Assembly: GCA_947579665.1 (NCBI GenBank)
Contig: OX388347.1
Location: 20,266,562-20,330,561 of the forward strand
Length of the DNA: 64,000 nucleotides
Direction of reading: 5' to 3'
DNA from: Sympetrum striolatum
Taxonomy: Eukaryota > Arthropoda > Insecta > Odonata > Libellulidae
Below are positions 21,024 to 36,000 of the stretch, piece after piece. The position numbers and the translations under genes are program-made. The notes under the pieces were generated by a model. The model was not told the origin of the DNA and did no database searches. It worked only from the letters and a program-made list of their open reading frames with translations. Position 1 is the stretch's first letter; each line of letters begins with the position of its first letter.

Positions 21024-24000
21024 CTGGAAGAAAAGAAAATTGTGAGTTAAGAATACAAAAACTTCTTATTTTTCAGAGGGCAAAGAACTACAGTCTTCTT
21101 GAGCAGGTACTACAATTACCAAAGGGACTTGTTGGACTTCTAGCTATACATAGCAAGAAGTCCAAGAATAATGACCAATAAAAATGCATTAAATGGAAAA
21201 ACATGGGATTTTGGAAAGTAAATACACAGTGTAAAACTTAAGTCATTAGATTCATCATGCAAATTTACAATCACAGTAGATGGACTAAACCCCTAACTTG
21301 GGTATTGTTCTTCCTTGAAAAAGAAGAAACACTAGCTAGGGTACAGGGAGGTTAGCTGTAACCGAGAAAGCTTTTATGAAAAAAAAGGGAGCTTATCATG
21401 TTGGGTGTTAAAAAGATTATAAGGAAAATACTTAAGTGGAGTGCCTTGCAATATCAAGGAAAGAGAGATATCAAAAGATTTGAGACTCTAAGATGTGAGT
21501 GGCATAGGATTGGAAAGGCAAGCTGTATTGATGGAAAAATGAAGATATAGAGCTGAAGGTGCAAAAAATAATATTGGTTGAGTTTTTTGATTAAGGAAAT
21601 AAAATAATGAATGAGGAAAAGGTCAAATGAGCTGGTCAAACAATGAGGGAAAATGGATAGCTAAGGAGCTACAGAATTCAAACAACTAAAATTTGTTGGG
21701 TGATATGACTGAGGTAGTAATCAAGAAGTAAATGAAAGAAAGAATTCCACAGTACATGAATAGGTAGAGAAGAAGAAGACTGGTATCATAATAAATGTTT
21801 TGGTATATTATTCAATGGATCTATAGAAAAAAGTAAAATTGTATACAGATTGAATTTAATCTTCAGACTGGAATGTTATGATCCCTTTTTTAATATAAAT
21901 AAAAATAAAAAACTAGATGACTGTTTTACATCAATTTTGTACTCCTTGAATGTGGTGGACATGAAGCTCATCAGGTCACTCAGAAGAGGAGACTTTGTTT
22001 GCTCCAACTTCTGCATGAGAGAGACAGCAATTGGCAACAACACCTCCAGCATCTCTTTCTGCAAACCCTAAAATAATAAAAATCAGCAATCAGCAAAATA
22101 CACAGAAAAGTCCTTACACCCATGTATAAAAACTTCACATGAAATTGATACATTGAAATACACATTACATACATATTGCATTGATAATAGATACACTTGA
22201 TACATTAGAAAAATAGAATTAGAAAAGCTTCAAAATCCCACAGATTAAATTTCAATCACACATTACTGAAAGTATTCAATTGGGTATCATCATCAATTTC
22301 CAGGAATTATCTAAACATATATATTTTGTCTAGATAATGGCAAACTACCACAACGTTGAAACCAAGCTATTGGATTCCATTTACTATAGTGTTCATATTA
22401 CAGATAAGGTATGATCAAGTGGAAAGTAAATGTTACACATTTTATGATAAAAATTTGCTAAAAAGTTATCAGAGTTTTTGGTATAGTCACAAAATGACCT
22501 ACCAACCACATTGTAAGAGGATGGGCGCTGTGTTTAGTTCAGTAGTTTAGAAAAGGATGAAGATACTGAGAAAGTATAAGAAGGAGTGAATTACAATATC
22601 TTCTTGAACTTAAAATCACAAACAGAAATATTTTTTGGTTTTATCGAAATTCCAAGTGATTTACAAAAATATGGGTACAATATTTTAAGAGAATATATTA
22701 ATTTCAAAATTAACCATATTTGAATTAATTTATTTTCTTCTTGTGTAACATAAAATATTGAGTAAAATTAGTATGATAAGGAAGCAAAAATATTTTGAAG
22801 CTCCATTTGAACTTCAACAAAAATTAAAAGAAAGCTCAAAGATTACTAAAATAATGTACGGAATGATGATTCAATAGGACATATAGTGGGGAGTGCAAGA
22901 TGGTGGTGAATCGCACAAAAATTAGATGTTTAAGTACCGGAAACTGGTTTTTCTTTCTCTTGTTTGGAGGTCCAGGTTCTGCTTCAGTTGGTGGAGCTGG
23001 GATATCCGCAAGCTCAACACCCTCTCCTTCATCTCCATCCTCCTCACCACTTTTAAGGCCAGCAGGTCTTATCTCATCACACCCCAGTACCCAAATGGCA
23101 TCTGAGAGCAGATGACATCCCTCGGTTCTCTCTAGGGAAACTTTGCCATCCACAACACCACCTGGAAAGAAGAGGTCATACACAGAAAATTTGAGTGTCC
23201 TTCTCTCTAATCCTGAAAATAGGCCTGCAAGTGAGAATATATATATATAGAATAGAACAAATGGGAGATGTGGGATACAATGAATATTACATACAAAATG
23301 CTGAAGTGCCCTCTACTTTCTATTATTAAGACCGGGGCCTTACATCTTTTTCAAGGTAGAAGGTCTGCTCCAAAAAAAATTCCCACAAGGGAAGTATTGT
23401 GGACAATGTTGACTTCTTCTTTTCATTGTAAATGAGACACTGGTATAGAATAGCATTGCTAAGGCCTATTGACACCTTTCAGAACATAAAAAATTCTGGG
23501 ATCCTTTTGCTAAAACAATGAGACTTTTCCCTGCCAGAGAAAATACCTAGGCCATTATTTTCTACTTAATTCTCTAGGATGGAACAGGTTCTTCTTGCGC
23601 TTCTTTATTCTGTAACTCCTTCAATTCCACCACATCTTGGTTCTAGAGATGATGGGTAGAGTAATATTTGTCTCTTTTTACAGAGTGTACAGAGATTAGC
23701 AGTCCAGTAAATTAACAATGATTTTAATCTGAAGTCCTCCAAAGTGTTACTACTATAGGGTAATGTTAGTTTATCCTTTGTGGTTTTGAATCTGAGTCAA
23801 CATACCTTGTCTTTTCTTTATGGCCAAAGTAAGTTTTCACTGCCTTTTTTTCCAAACAGTCAAGTCAAGTGAACTTTGTCAAGGGATGAAGATTTCCTTC
23901 AATTAGCTAATTAATAATGTAAATTAAATAGCCAAGAGTCAAATTGAACTTTTGAGTTGAACAAGAGGCCAATATAAAAATGTAAATTAATATTTACTAC

Positions 24001-27000
24001 TACATTATTTCATAAAAATAAAAATATATTACAAGTTACAACAAAGTTGATTAAGACTGATTTTTTATCGAACTTATAAGAAGATAATGAGCATTTCAAA
24101 GTTAACAGATAAGTCACTTCAATCCATTTATCTCTGACTGGTATTCCCTCCTGAACCCTAGATGTTTTTCTTACTCTTTCATCTCAGACACAAAGATAAA
24201 TCTAACAGACTGTAGGGTAAACTAGTATATCTCTGATTCATAATGACTGCTACACCAAAGAGTTAGTAATTAGTGAATATGAATGAGATTTTCCACAAAA
24301 TAAAAGAGATTTCAAGATATTTACCAAGCACCTCACAGCAAATTTTTCCAATAATTTTCTGTCGCTGATCATCATTCAAATGTTGAAGCATGAAGCGGAA
24401 TATGTTCCGACGCTCTTCTTCTCCAAAGGAATCCTCCTCAGTAGCACCTTCTCCTTCAACCCTGTATACTTTATACATCTCATGTCCCTGGATCATAACA
24501 TGAGAAAAAAAATTAAGAAAAACTAAAAGAAAATCTATAAACATATAACTTTCATTATTACATATAAATCAGAACTTCTAATAAACTAACCTAACCCTTG
24601 AGTACAAGTTACAGAAGTAATCAGTGTGATTTAACCTTACTTGGTGAACACCAAATAATAAATACAGGTCAAAATCATCATCGGATTATGGCTGCAAGTC
24701 CAAAAAAAGTGTTTATTAAATTTCTTCTGGAAAATGCATATTTCACTTTCTTATTTATTACCATTTACAAGTTTGAAATCATTCATAAATATTGACACCT
24801 ATGAGGGACGAAGGATAAGTCACAGACTTTTATCCTATCCTAAATTTAAAATATTTTTTCTAACTAGAACTCAATGTTTTATTAAAAAAGTATCCTTTTG
24901 GCTTAATACACTATCAAATGTTTTTCTTACTTAATAATGATTTCCAAAAAATAGGTACAGCTAGCAGCATAAAAAAGTTACCACCTTCGATGCAACCAGC
25001 ATAACTCGAGAAGGGCGAGTCTTTCAGATTCTCTGTTTTGAGCGCGCTTTTCGTCTTCCTCTTTATGCCTGGCACGTTTTGAAGGCTTTTGTGATGATAT
25101 ATATTTTATAAATAATTGCTGAAAGTCATTGCTTTTGCTGCGGTAGAAGCAGTATTGTATTATGAAAGTATTAAATTCGTATTTCGTTAAATCGGCTTGA
25201 ATCTCAAGCGTAATTCGCTCTTCTTCATAAAATATTGGACATGAATTACTTTGGCTGCTCATATCTCCTCCTAACATAAAATATTCCATCAATGCAGATT
25301 TAGAATGAAATTGGTTATTTCAGTTAATGCTCCACATGCCCGCAGGATGATCGTTTTCGTAAAGATTATGATACGATAATTAAGAGAATATGAACTACTG
25401 TAAATTAGGTCAACGGAAGAAGGGGAAATTAAAAAAATGTAATAAGAATAAAAATGGGGTAATAATGAAACAATACCTGCTATTAAAAATAATGATATGT
25501 GATAGTGGAATTCAAATAGGAAATAAGTTGCTATTTTTCATTGAAAACGAATTTGTGAAAGTCGCCACGTTGTTTGGACGCCATTTACATTTGCAGGGAA
25601 TTTTGATTTAAATAATTTAAATAGTAGCACACTTTATACTTTATGTGAGATGATATCAGTATAGGCCATCTGTCCTCGCTATAATCTCGCAATAATCTTT
25701 TCGCCATCGGGCTGCGAAAATCATTATCGTTGAGAATAGGGTCATGTTGTCGCGTATTTCGTCATGTAAATCACAGCTAAGGAATATATCAAATAATTAT
25801 TGTCTATACAGAGTTATATTCTTGAAGGATACTCAGCCGAGGGCTCCGGTCGTTTAGGACTTACTACTATCGAACCTGTAGTCTTTTAACAAACCGCTTT
25901 ATATTGTATGTGCGAACATTTCTTTTGAATAATTAAATCAGAAGGACTAGTCGCGCAGAGTCGAGTCAAGCACCAAAAGAATTGAATAATATACTTCTAA
26001 TTATTTAATTCCTTTCATTTACACCTTCTCCGTAATAAATGTTTGAATGCTAAAACGATTAATAATTTCAACATTGGAAAAAGGTATGAGCCAACAATTT
26101 TAGACATAACAACTCCATTTTTAAAATATACACGTAATGCACTCATGCATGAATAATAAATTTAAATCTGCTACTACGGATTTCAGCGGTCAGTCCCCTT
26201 TGGTGCTATTTCTGCTCTCCTTGTTTTCGTCTACATAACGGTATATGAGTGCCATTCATACCGGCCTTCTCGACGAAACAAAGGTGGCTTCTCCGTGGGG
26301 GTGAGAGAGGAAAGAAAAAGGGTCTTCCATGCAGTGGTGACAGGATACGTTTTCAGTCCGACTAAAATTCGACGCATCTTTTAGGGTATTTGTGTGAGAT
26401 AGAAAATTGCTTGAAAATGCCATTCTCAGATGTGGACGGAAATATAATGAAAAGTTCGTCAATGAAGGAATATGAATGGTGTTACAGTTAATTACTTATA
26501 TATTTTTTACATAAAGCATGGAGACGATGATAGGAAAATAAACAATGGGGATATGGAAAATTTTATGCTTACTAAGAAGAGAATGCTGATTCTCTTCAAC
26601 ACTAAGGCAATACATCTAAAAATGTAAAGATAATTTGGTAAACAGGCTCAGAAGTGATGTGCACAGATCCTGGGATGTAGGCTGTTTATAAGATTGAGAA
26701 AATGGTTCAATTACATGATTGAGAAAACGATGTAAGCCATTTTAAGAGAAAATAATGCAGGTTAGAAGGTGACCGGAAAAATACTTTTTCAATGGTTCAG
26801 CCAGAGAGAATGTAAATGAGATCAACCATTCGAAAAAGTTCCGATTTTTGTGGCAGTGTTCAAGTTTCATTTTCCTTACCTACTGCATTTGGTGTTATGT
26901 GAACTTACTTCTAAATCGTTCATTTACATCCAAAATTCATAAACCATTAACAATAGACCTATCATAGTCGAAATTATTTATTATCACTGTAAATTTATTT

Positions 27001-30000
27001 TGCTTCGAAAATTAGTAGGATATAATCACGTAGGCATATAAAAATATGCATACAATTTGCATACATTCATGCATATAATTAGAGCTTCCGCCAGTTAATC
27101 ATAAATGCCGAGGAATTCACACATTTAAATTTCTGCACCTTCAAGATATCGTAAATGTCTTCCTTATCTTTAAACCAAAAAGTTTTAAGGAAGAATAGGC
27201 GAGGCCCATGAAACCAGCATTAATATTCAGCAGTAATAGATTCTCCTGACAATAAGAAATATTTCCCCAGAAGGGAAGCTTTACCCATCTTATTTAAGAG
27301 TAATTATGGGTAATAAGTATGAGATGTCAGTATTTCTAGTGCTGTATCTGATAATGGCTGATGGACTTAACTGGCCTATCATTAAAAAAAGGAAAGGTAA
27401 AATACGAAGCCTAAATTCTAATTATTAAACGGCTGTTACCGATGTAAGGGCAACTCAAATTGATTACGCCTGATTTAGTAGTTTTACTAAATGTAATTTC
27501 CGTAAAAATATAGTCATTGCTCAACGACTATAAGAAATGGCGGAAATTACTAAGGACAAAGATTCAAAATTTCTTATATAACGCTATTTCACAAAGTAAC
27601 GGCTTCTTCAATCAATTTGACTATAAGGAAATTATTCAGAGAACTTGAACCAAAGAAAGCTGCATCCATTGCGAAGGAAATTGATTACAATCATCGGGAA
27701 GGGGTAATCTGAAGATTATTGATATTCTGGGCAGGCAGACGTTTAGAACTAGTTCCACTTAATGGATAAAAGAAAGTTTAACTAAATATTGTGACCGGGT
27801 GTAATCGTTAAAATTCCGTAAGCTACGCGTATAATTTTATCATTGAGAATCTTCAAGGGATCTGAGAAGAGCACACAAACACTGGGAACGGTCTCCCAGA
27901 CTGCCCATGTCTCGGACCGTCTCTGCTTTCAGCAATAGAATTAAACATATATTAACCATAGAAAGATCACTCCCGTAGAAACTTAAGCTTCGTAAAATGC
28001 CAATTCCAATATTACGTTCTCAATATTTACATTCAACTTTTCAGGCCTTTTTCGCTATTTCTTCTAACCAATGTTTTTCATAAACCTTTGGGACATCCTT
28101 ACAAATTAATCAACAACAAAACGGGAAAATTTAAGAGATAGCTATTTGCGTAAACTAGCGTTCCTTTGGTTCTTTTTTATTACTATCATTGGATGTATAG
28201 GGTTTTCAATTCTTTTATTCCATTAAAAGATAGACACAGTTATTAGTTTCGTAGATTTTAAGAACCTTTTAAATTAATATAAAAAACACCAAAAGCAAGT
28301 GAATATATTTTTTCTCTCAGTGTTGATGATAGCCAAAACGTTAAACTCATCTTGATTCACTTATAAAATTTGCTAGTATATCTCACCTGGTTTATAAAAT
28401 AAAAAATAAGGATGTCATTTAAATACGTATTTAAACTCAATTATAATCGTCATTACTGTAACACACACGCAATAACTTGCCCATTCTGTGTCGAGTACTA
28501 AAAACTCATACCTCTAGCCAAGTCTTAGGTTTGGTTAGACCTCGATTAACCCATTGTCATGCAAAAGTAACAGATCTACGGATAGCGGTCTTATCATTTT
28601 CAATAACTGATAATTAAAAGATGGTTTTCTTAAAATACTGAGAACTTTGAAATAAACAAATTGTAATACTCTTCGGAGGTGATTCGTTGATCAATAAATA
28701 GCTAAAAATACGAGAGGAGTAACTTTTGAGAAATAAAATTTCGAGAATTTTACCAAAAGGACGTCTACCGCTGGCCATTTACTACAGTATTTACTGGAAG
28801 CCATTACTTTGAAACGATAAGGAATCCATGGATCCAATTTTTAGGACAGTGGTTTCATCAAGCTATTTATTATTATTTTCATTTAATCCACATCAGATAA
28901 ACAGTGAGATCTCGTAAGTTTTAGGCCGAAGAACATACAATATTTCTAATCTGTTGCTCTGCAGTCCCACTTTATGAGAGATTTATTTCTTCGAGTCATT
29001 CTTCTAATTGCGAGCTAAAAATTAAACATATATCAGAGAAGGCTAGCGAACACATTATTTTAGATAACATCAAAATGAATCAAGCAAATTGCAACCCAAA
29101 TACTCTCTCCGAGAAAACGAGAAAGTTTTTCCTTTCCATTCCCGTTTGGTAACAAAAGGATTATCTTGCCCTTCTCCCCCACCTATTTCGTTTTGTCCTG
29201 TTTAACAGTTTTCCCGGTATTCTACCCTTTCAAGGGCAGGTAACATTTTTGTTCCCTTCTTTTCTCCAGGCACATGCCATATGGAGGATCGCGTATTTAT
29301 GTAAATATTGAAGATAGTGATAGTAAGCGTCGAAGCTAATTGTGTGAATTTTCTACAGTGTTGTTATCAGGATAATTTAATTTTACAAATCAATGGATTA
29401 TACAATCTATAGTAGTCACGAGAGTAAGGGGAAATGGTAATCTAGAAAAGAATATTCGTTATTTAAATCAATCGAATGAGCTTTAACTTTGAGGAACTCC
29501 ATAGGTAACTAAACACAAAGAAATAAATAATTTTGTCAAAGTTATACGACTTTCTGTGTGGAAGTTTTGGCACTTTTATTTCCTTGTGTTTATTCCTTAC
29601 TTATTTCTCTTGATAATAGAAAGATTTTCAATTGGGAAAGTTAAACAAAAGGTGTCTAAAAGCAATCAAATTACAGTGATCTACCGAATCATGCACATAT
29701 CTTATATATTAAAATTCAGCCTGCGTATGTTTGTGCCCGCAAAACTCGAAAACCACTCGGTCGATTGACTTGAATTTTTTACAGAACATTGCATTCAAAT
29801 ATATATATATATACGAAAGTGTTTATATTGTAAAAAATGGTGACACTTCGTCCTTGCTTCGATCCCAGACGAGTCAAAGCATTTCCGTGAGAAATGCACG
29901 TAAAGTTCATTTTTGTCTCTGCATGCTTCATTTCTTTTGCAAAATTAAATTAAAAATAATAGTCATTCGAGATTGAGACAAGAACCAATAGCAGAGTAAA

Positions 30001-33000
30001 TGAATAGAAAACCTTATTTTGGTCGTTTATTGTTGTTTCCGAATTGAATTTTTGAGATATTTTACGGAATACACGAAAAGTTTTGTGAGTATAAACAGCC
30101 GGTCCCCCTGACGACAAATTCCATTTTTGAATCCGAGATCCTGCTTTTTGGCCTATTTGAAATTAAGAAGAAGAGAATAGTTGCTGGTTTCGTTCACATT
30201 GATGAGCATAATCAATCGTTGGAAGTGATTTATACGATCGATTTTCGAAAAACGAAATGTGAGTTAATTTGATACCGAATGTTGTATTCAGTTAAATTCA
30301 TTTGTATTGTTTTGGAAATTATTTAATAATCTGTTATCGAAAATTAAAGTGAGAGTGACTTTGAATGCTGCATTCAATTCGATTCATTTCTTTAGTTATC
30401 TTCCAGTTGATCGTCGTCAAATTAGATAGTACGCGTTAACACATCAAATGTTGCGGCAGATAATGGATAGTAGTAAATGATCATTATATAAATAACGAAA
30501 ATTCACCATCCAAACGCGAGAGCCGAGCTAGCGTAACGTACCATGTTCTCCATCTTTCTTTTCTCTCCCTCCCTTTTCGAGAGAAAGGCTCGCCGGCCCG
30601 AATTTTGGACTTAGAATTTCTTGGTGGGTCAGGGGTGGTAACTTTTTTTTGCTGTTAGCTGTACATTGAGCTCCGATAAATAGCAGTTTGTTTCATCCAT
30701 GATCAGAAACAGACAGTGATTGCAGTAGAGCATTCCAATTCACAACTGGGAAATTATCACATGATTCTGCTTTTCCTCAACTGTGAGAAATTGAAAAACC
30801 CATCTTGCACACAGCTTTTTTGGACCCTAATGCTAGTGCAAGATATAAAATACTCATTCAATTGATATGTTTAAAGTCTAAGCTGTTCCTTATAACTTTA
30901 CTAGGTGGAAGTACAACACCTTATAAAAGATATAACGGATATTACTTTACAACGCATTCTGATGACCATCTATTCAGACATTGTGACCTCCACTAGACAT
31001 CCTAGATCCTTGGCATTATTTGTACTAATACAACCATAACAAAATTTAGAAAACCACTCGTGAACCACATACTATACAACTTGGCAGAGTTTTCACGTTA
31101 ACTTTTTCATCTCTTCTTCCAATGGTTCAATAGTTTCCTCGTGCAAGAGGTAAGGCTCTTGAATATTCAGATATCACTTTCTACATTTCTGTGAAAAAAC
31201 TCACACTTCTTTGCCTTTGGATTCTTTTATGGTTTGGATTGTTTTAACAAACAATTCATACCATATTTATGAGAGCATAAAAAAAAGACATTAGAAACAA
31301 GATTAAACAAACGATTCAAGCACAATTGTGTGTCAAAGTCACAGACTCGTCAAATGCCTCATGTACAGATAAAAATATGCCAACATTTAATTTGCTAGGG
31401 TCTCTCTAGGAAACACAACCTTTATGACCTTAGTCAGAATCGAAGCAATACTTCTTGCTTCATCCCACTGATGGAGTGTACACGAAAGGTAATGAGGAAT
31501 TCATGTTTTTATTTAAATAAAAAATAGCATATGAACTTTCTTAGAGCACTGCTGCAAGGTTCCTATAGAAAAACAGTGTGAAAAGTGAAAATAGCTTTCA
31601 GTGGATGATAATCCCTTTCCCTTCCTGGTAATTTCATTTAGATATGTCCTTTCCTGGAAGGTTTTTGAATGACTTACTTATTTCTTTAAGCATTTCCATC
31701 CACGCCATCAACGACAAAAATTTAATTGAAAGATTTCAAAATGAAAGCTTAAATCTTAAAAAAAACATATTATTTATGGATTTTGATTTCTATGAATAAT
31801 ATGCATGAAAATACCAAGTAACTCAGCAAAATAAAACTACAAAATGATACAGCTACAAATTAAGTCCCATATATGCCAATGTATAAAACGAACTGGCATA
31901 TAAGTCGACCCCTAGACTTTTGAGGTGAAATTCAGGTCTTAGCATATGTTCAGCGTATAAGTCGACTCAAAAACTAGGTACTAGGCAGCACCACTTCCCC
32001 AGCTTTATTTTATGGGGAGAAAAGCTACAGTATCCATAAATATACGATAGCTGAAGGAATATTTGCTGCATAAGATAAAGATGCTAGAATTGTTTCTTTC
32101 AGCTGCCATGTCAAATTTTTGCCTCTGCTTAACTATTACACAAGTTTATTTTGTTGGTATCACTCAGGCTACACAAATAAAAATGCACTACAAAACAGAA
32201 ACACAATGGTATTAAAACTTTATTACAGAAATAATGGTAATATAGCATGGTAATATCAAAACATTTGATGAAATTTGTTTTAATTGATATCTTTGTTAAT
32301 TAGACTTGCTAAAAATTAGTTTCAGTAAGAAATATTTTGGTGAGTTGCGAGAGTTTGTGTACAAGTGTTAAGCAGGCAGTTTCACTTATTTACCCCTCGG
32401 TTGTAAAGAGTTAAATTTTACATATGTTCAGGGTTCACAAGTCAACCCCTGGTTTTTGAGAGATTTTTTAGGCTTCAAAGGTCGACTTATACACCAGTAT
32501 ATACGGTAATTCTGAAGCACTATAGCAGGTACTGATATGGAATTACTAATATATAAGTATTATTTCAAACATAAGGACAACAAATATTTACATACCTGAT
32601 AATTATTGTAATGAAACAGTGCAGGTAAAATATTTTGGTACATAATGCTGGGTTGGCTGTGGACAAGGCACCTCCCCAAGTAATAAGATGCAAGTTGACT
32701 CACAGAAATTTCTTGATCATTTAGGGCAGTAAGGAGATCAAACAGAAGTGCCCCACGTCGCACCTATACACAATTTATTTATTTCATTATTAGGATTAAA
32801 TAAATGACTAACTACTTTATTTGAGTGAGAATGAAACTGAAATATATATTACTCCATTTAAACATCTCAAAAGATTATAATGAAAGGAAGTGATTTCCTT
32901 TTAAAAATACAATCACATAACCTATTGGAAGTTACAGCCAAGGGTTAATGAAATATTTTAAACATATCAGCTGAATGAAGGTAATACATGGGAATTGTAT

Positions 33001-36000
33001 GCTGTATCAGAGGCTAATAAAATTGTTCAAACAAAAATAGAGCATAACATCACTTAAGACTGGTACACTCATAAAAAGGCTGTAAAAAATTAATAGCTAG
33101 GCCAATTCCGTTGTTATTTTTGCTCTCAGATTTCCTATAGAATTATGATGCAGGGTCCTTCATATAGAATAATACAAATTTTTAGAATTCAATAGAAGGT
33201 ACTATGGATATAGCTACTTATCTTCCCCACAGCTGAACTTGAAAGCCCATTTATCATAAATCTAAGTTCCATTCTATACCTTTCTTATATGCAATCAATC
33301 TACAGTTACTACGTTAATTCAAATAAAATTAAATAAAAGTGGTTGATTTTCAAAATTAAACCTCAGAAAAATTTGGGATAATCTTCCCTGTGATAAGATA
33401 GATGGAAAATTTTGAAATACAATAAGAGCAATTTGTTTACAAAAAGATAGTTAAATACCTAATGTAGTCTATAAGGGAATTACAAATGTAAATTTTGCAC
33501 ACTATTTTGTTTTTTTTTAATGCTTTTACTGAAATATGTAAAGACTATACATGTAGGAAAACACGTTAATATTTAACCTCCTGGAATATTATATTCTCCA
33601 CTCTTAATTTCTGTTATAAATAACAACAAAATGAGAACCATGCATCATTAAAGCTAATCACAACACATACAACATGAAATTCTACAATATTTTAGTTTAT
33701 AAACTCAAAAATGCTTGTGAGGACCTAAGTTTAAGGATGTTGAATGCAGAGAAACTCAAGAATATAGGACCATGAAATAAAGATAATGTTTATGTTATTT
33801 TAAAATGGAATGAATTTGGGCCTCAAAAAACATACATAAAATGCAAAGATGTTGAATCCGGTATTCAAATGGTATGATGCAGTACATAAGATGGATGTCT
33901 TTTTACAAATAAAATATTATTTTATTATTCTCATAAAATATAAGGCAATGGGCAAATTTTGAGTTGCTTATTTTTCTACAATAACACATCAGAAATGCAA
34001 ACAACAGCATAACTGCACATTAGGATGTCCCAAAAAAATTGAAGTCATTTTTTTCAAACCCATATCCTCTAATTTATTTTCTACTTAGCCTTATTAACTT
34101 ACCAAATAAATATTATTGCGATTGGATTATGGTAACTCATGCCGACTCAATGCCAAACAATTTCAGGAAATGAAAATTTGTACCGATTTGTACTAATATT
34201 TTATAAACAAAAGCCTATTGAGTTAAACGGTCGGACACATGTACACTATTTTCAAGGAATGAACGTACCCTGAAAGATTCGTGAAAATCCATTAATTCAT
34301 TTCCCACTTACCTGGTGTTCCCCTTGACGGTACAAATTTTAATTTCTCGAAATAGTTTGGCATCGAGTCAGCATGGGTTAACATAATCCAATCAAAATAA
34401 TATTTATTAGGTAAGTTAATAGGGCCAAGTAGAAAAAAATTAGAGGGTATGCGTATTAGATTTTGCAAGAAAAATATTTTTCCTTATATCTTGGGACACC
34501 CTACTGTTCATGCATGAAATTGAAATATTATAATAATAATACTTTAATAATAATAATACTTTATTTAACGGACAGATGTCCTATTACAAATGTTGAAAAT
34601 GACCAAGGTAACATTTGAAAAATATTATACACAACAAATCAATAACTATACTTAAAACTGAAAGCAATGAAACCAAATAATTTCTGCATTTAGTGACTCA
34701 CTTTAAGGTAGTCTTCTTGCAGTAACTGCACAAGTAAAACCAGTGCATTTTCTCTCAATGTGGGATCTGAAGATTTCAGGCAAGCAGACATTTTTGGAAG
34801 CAAGGGATCCACTAACTGGGCAAAACTGAAAATGAATGAATAGAAAGATAGTTAACTCCTCCTTCAAGAATGATGGAACTAAATTTGACTTTCATAAATA
34901 TTACTGCATAAACCTGGTACTACTTACTAAGAAATCTGTTTTGGAGTTTAGGGCCAAATAAAAAATATACTTAAGGTAAAACGGACCTCAAAAAGTCTGA
35001 TGGGATTGGGGAATAAACACGGCGTCTTCTATCAGGCAGGCTACTAAAACCAACTAAGCTATCTGGATAGACCATTTTCTTATACTCATTGAGGAAAATT
35101 TGTAGGCAAGAGCAAGTGTGGTTTCATCTGACTAAGTGGCATCATCCACAGCCACTATCTCAAGGAGGCACCAGCCATACAAAGTGGTACAAAGGAGAAA
35201 CCATTTTTGGATCATACAAAATATTGATTCAAAACCTTTAAGACCTTAAAACACTCAAAAACAAATTTATACTAATGAAGTAATTCCTCAGCATGCAAGA
35301 CAAAGATTTTATTGACTCAGAAAAGCAACATACTCCAACCAGGAAAGGGTTGAGGTGACTTTGCACATAAGGGCATGCACCCAGGAAAATTCCCAAGGAA
35401 AAATGGACTTCAAAAAAGTCTGACATTACTCCCGGCCCTGTCAGACTTTTTTTCAAGTCTGTTTTTCCTTCAGTATACTCCAACAATCCTAATCTGAATA
35501 GCTTATGAATATACTTTTTACATCTTTAACTCCACCAGCATTTATCAGTACCTGAGGAATCATCTCTTTGTTTCATTCCTTGTAATTCAGCATTGAAAGT
35601 TGAGTGTTTCCAAATTTTGACAATTCTGATTTATAGTATCTGTTAATCAGCATCTCTGTATTTTTCTTAGATTTTGTGGAGGTATATGTCCAGATAAAAG
35701 ACTTGTATAGTGAGAATCTAGACCATTCTGAACTTAACACAGCCCATCAGTTAACCTCCAAATAGTGGGATGATGCCAAGCTCATACTTTAATCCACCAT
35801 GGGCTGCCTCCACATGGTCATTTGTGTAGTATTCCCCATTTATTGTCCTTTTGTGAAGGCTCCAAATGTGGGAGGGAAATACAGAGGGTCGTCTTACATT
35901 TCCTTGTCTATTATATTCTATAATTTGAACATTTTAAAGTGAGAAATGAAAAGATTTTGGTAAGCTGCACGACCAGACCATTTTTCAAGGTAACTTTCCA

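Larger units (their letters stand above)
24488..32595. other. NCAPD3 intron 12, largely unassigned
   Basis: This is the longest intron. It holds the small ORF at 24979-25266, the element at 29700-30531, the transposon at 31881-32508, and several kb (about 25.3-29.6 kb) without recognisable repeats or coding potential. That last part is more mixed in base composition than the rest of the window and may be old single-copy sequence. Confidence 0.5.

Noticed and set aside
22900..23115. Serine/proline-rich plus-strand frame
   Set aside because: Antisense of NCAPD3 exon 14, where acidic codons read as Ser/Pro on the other strand.
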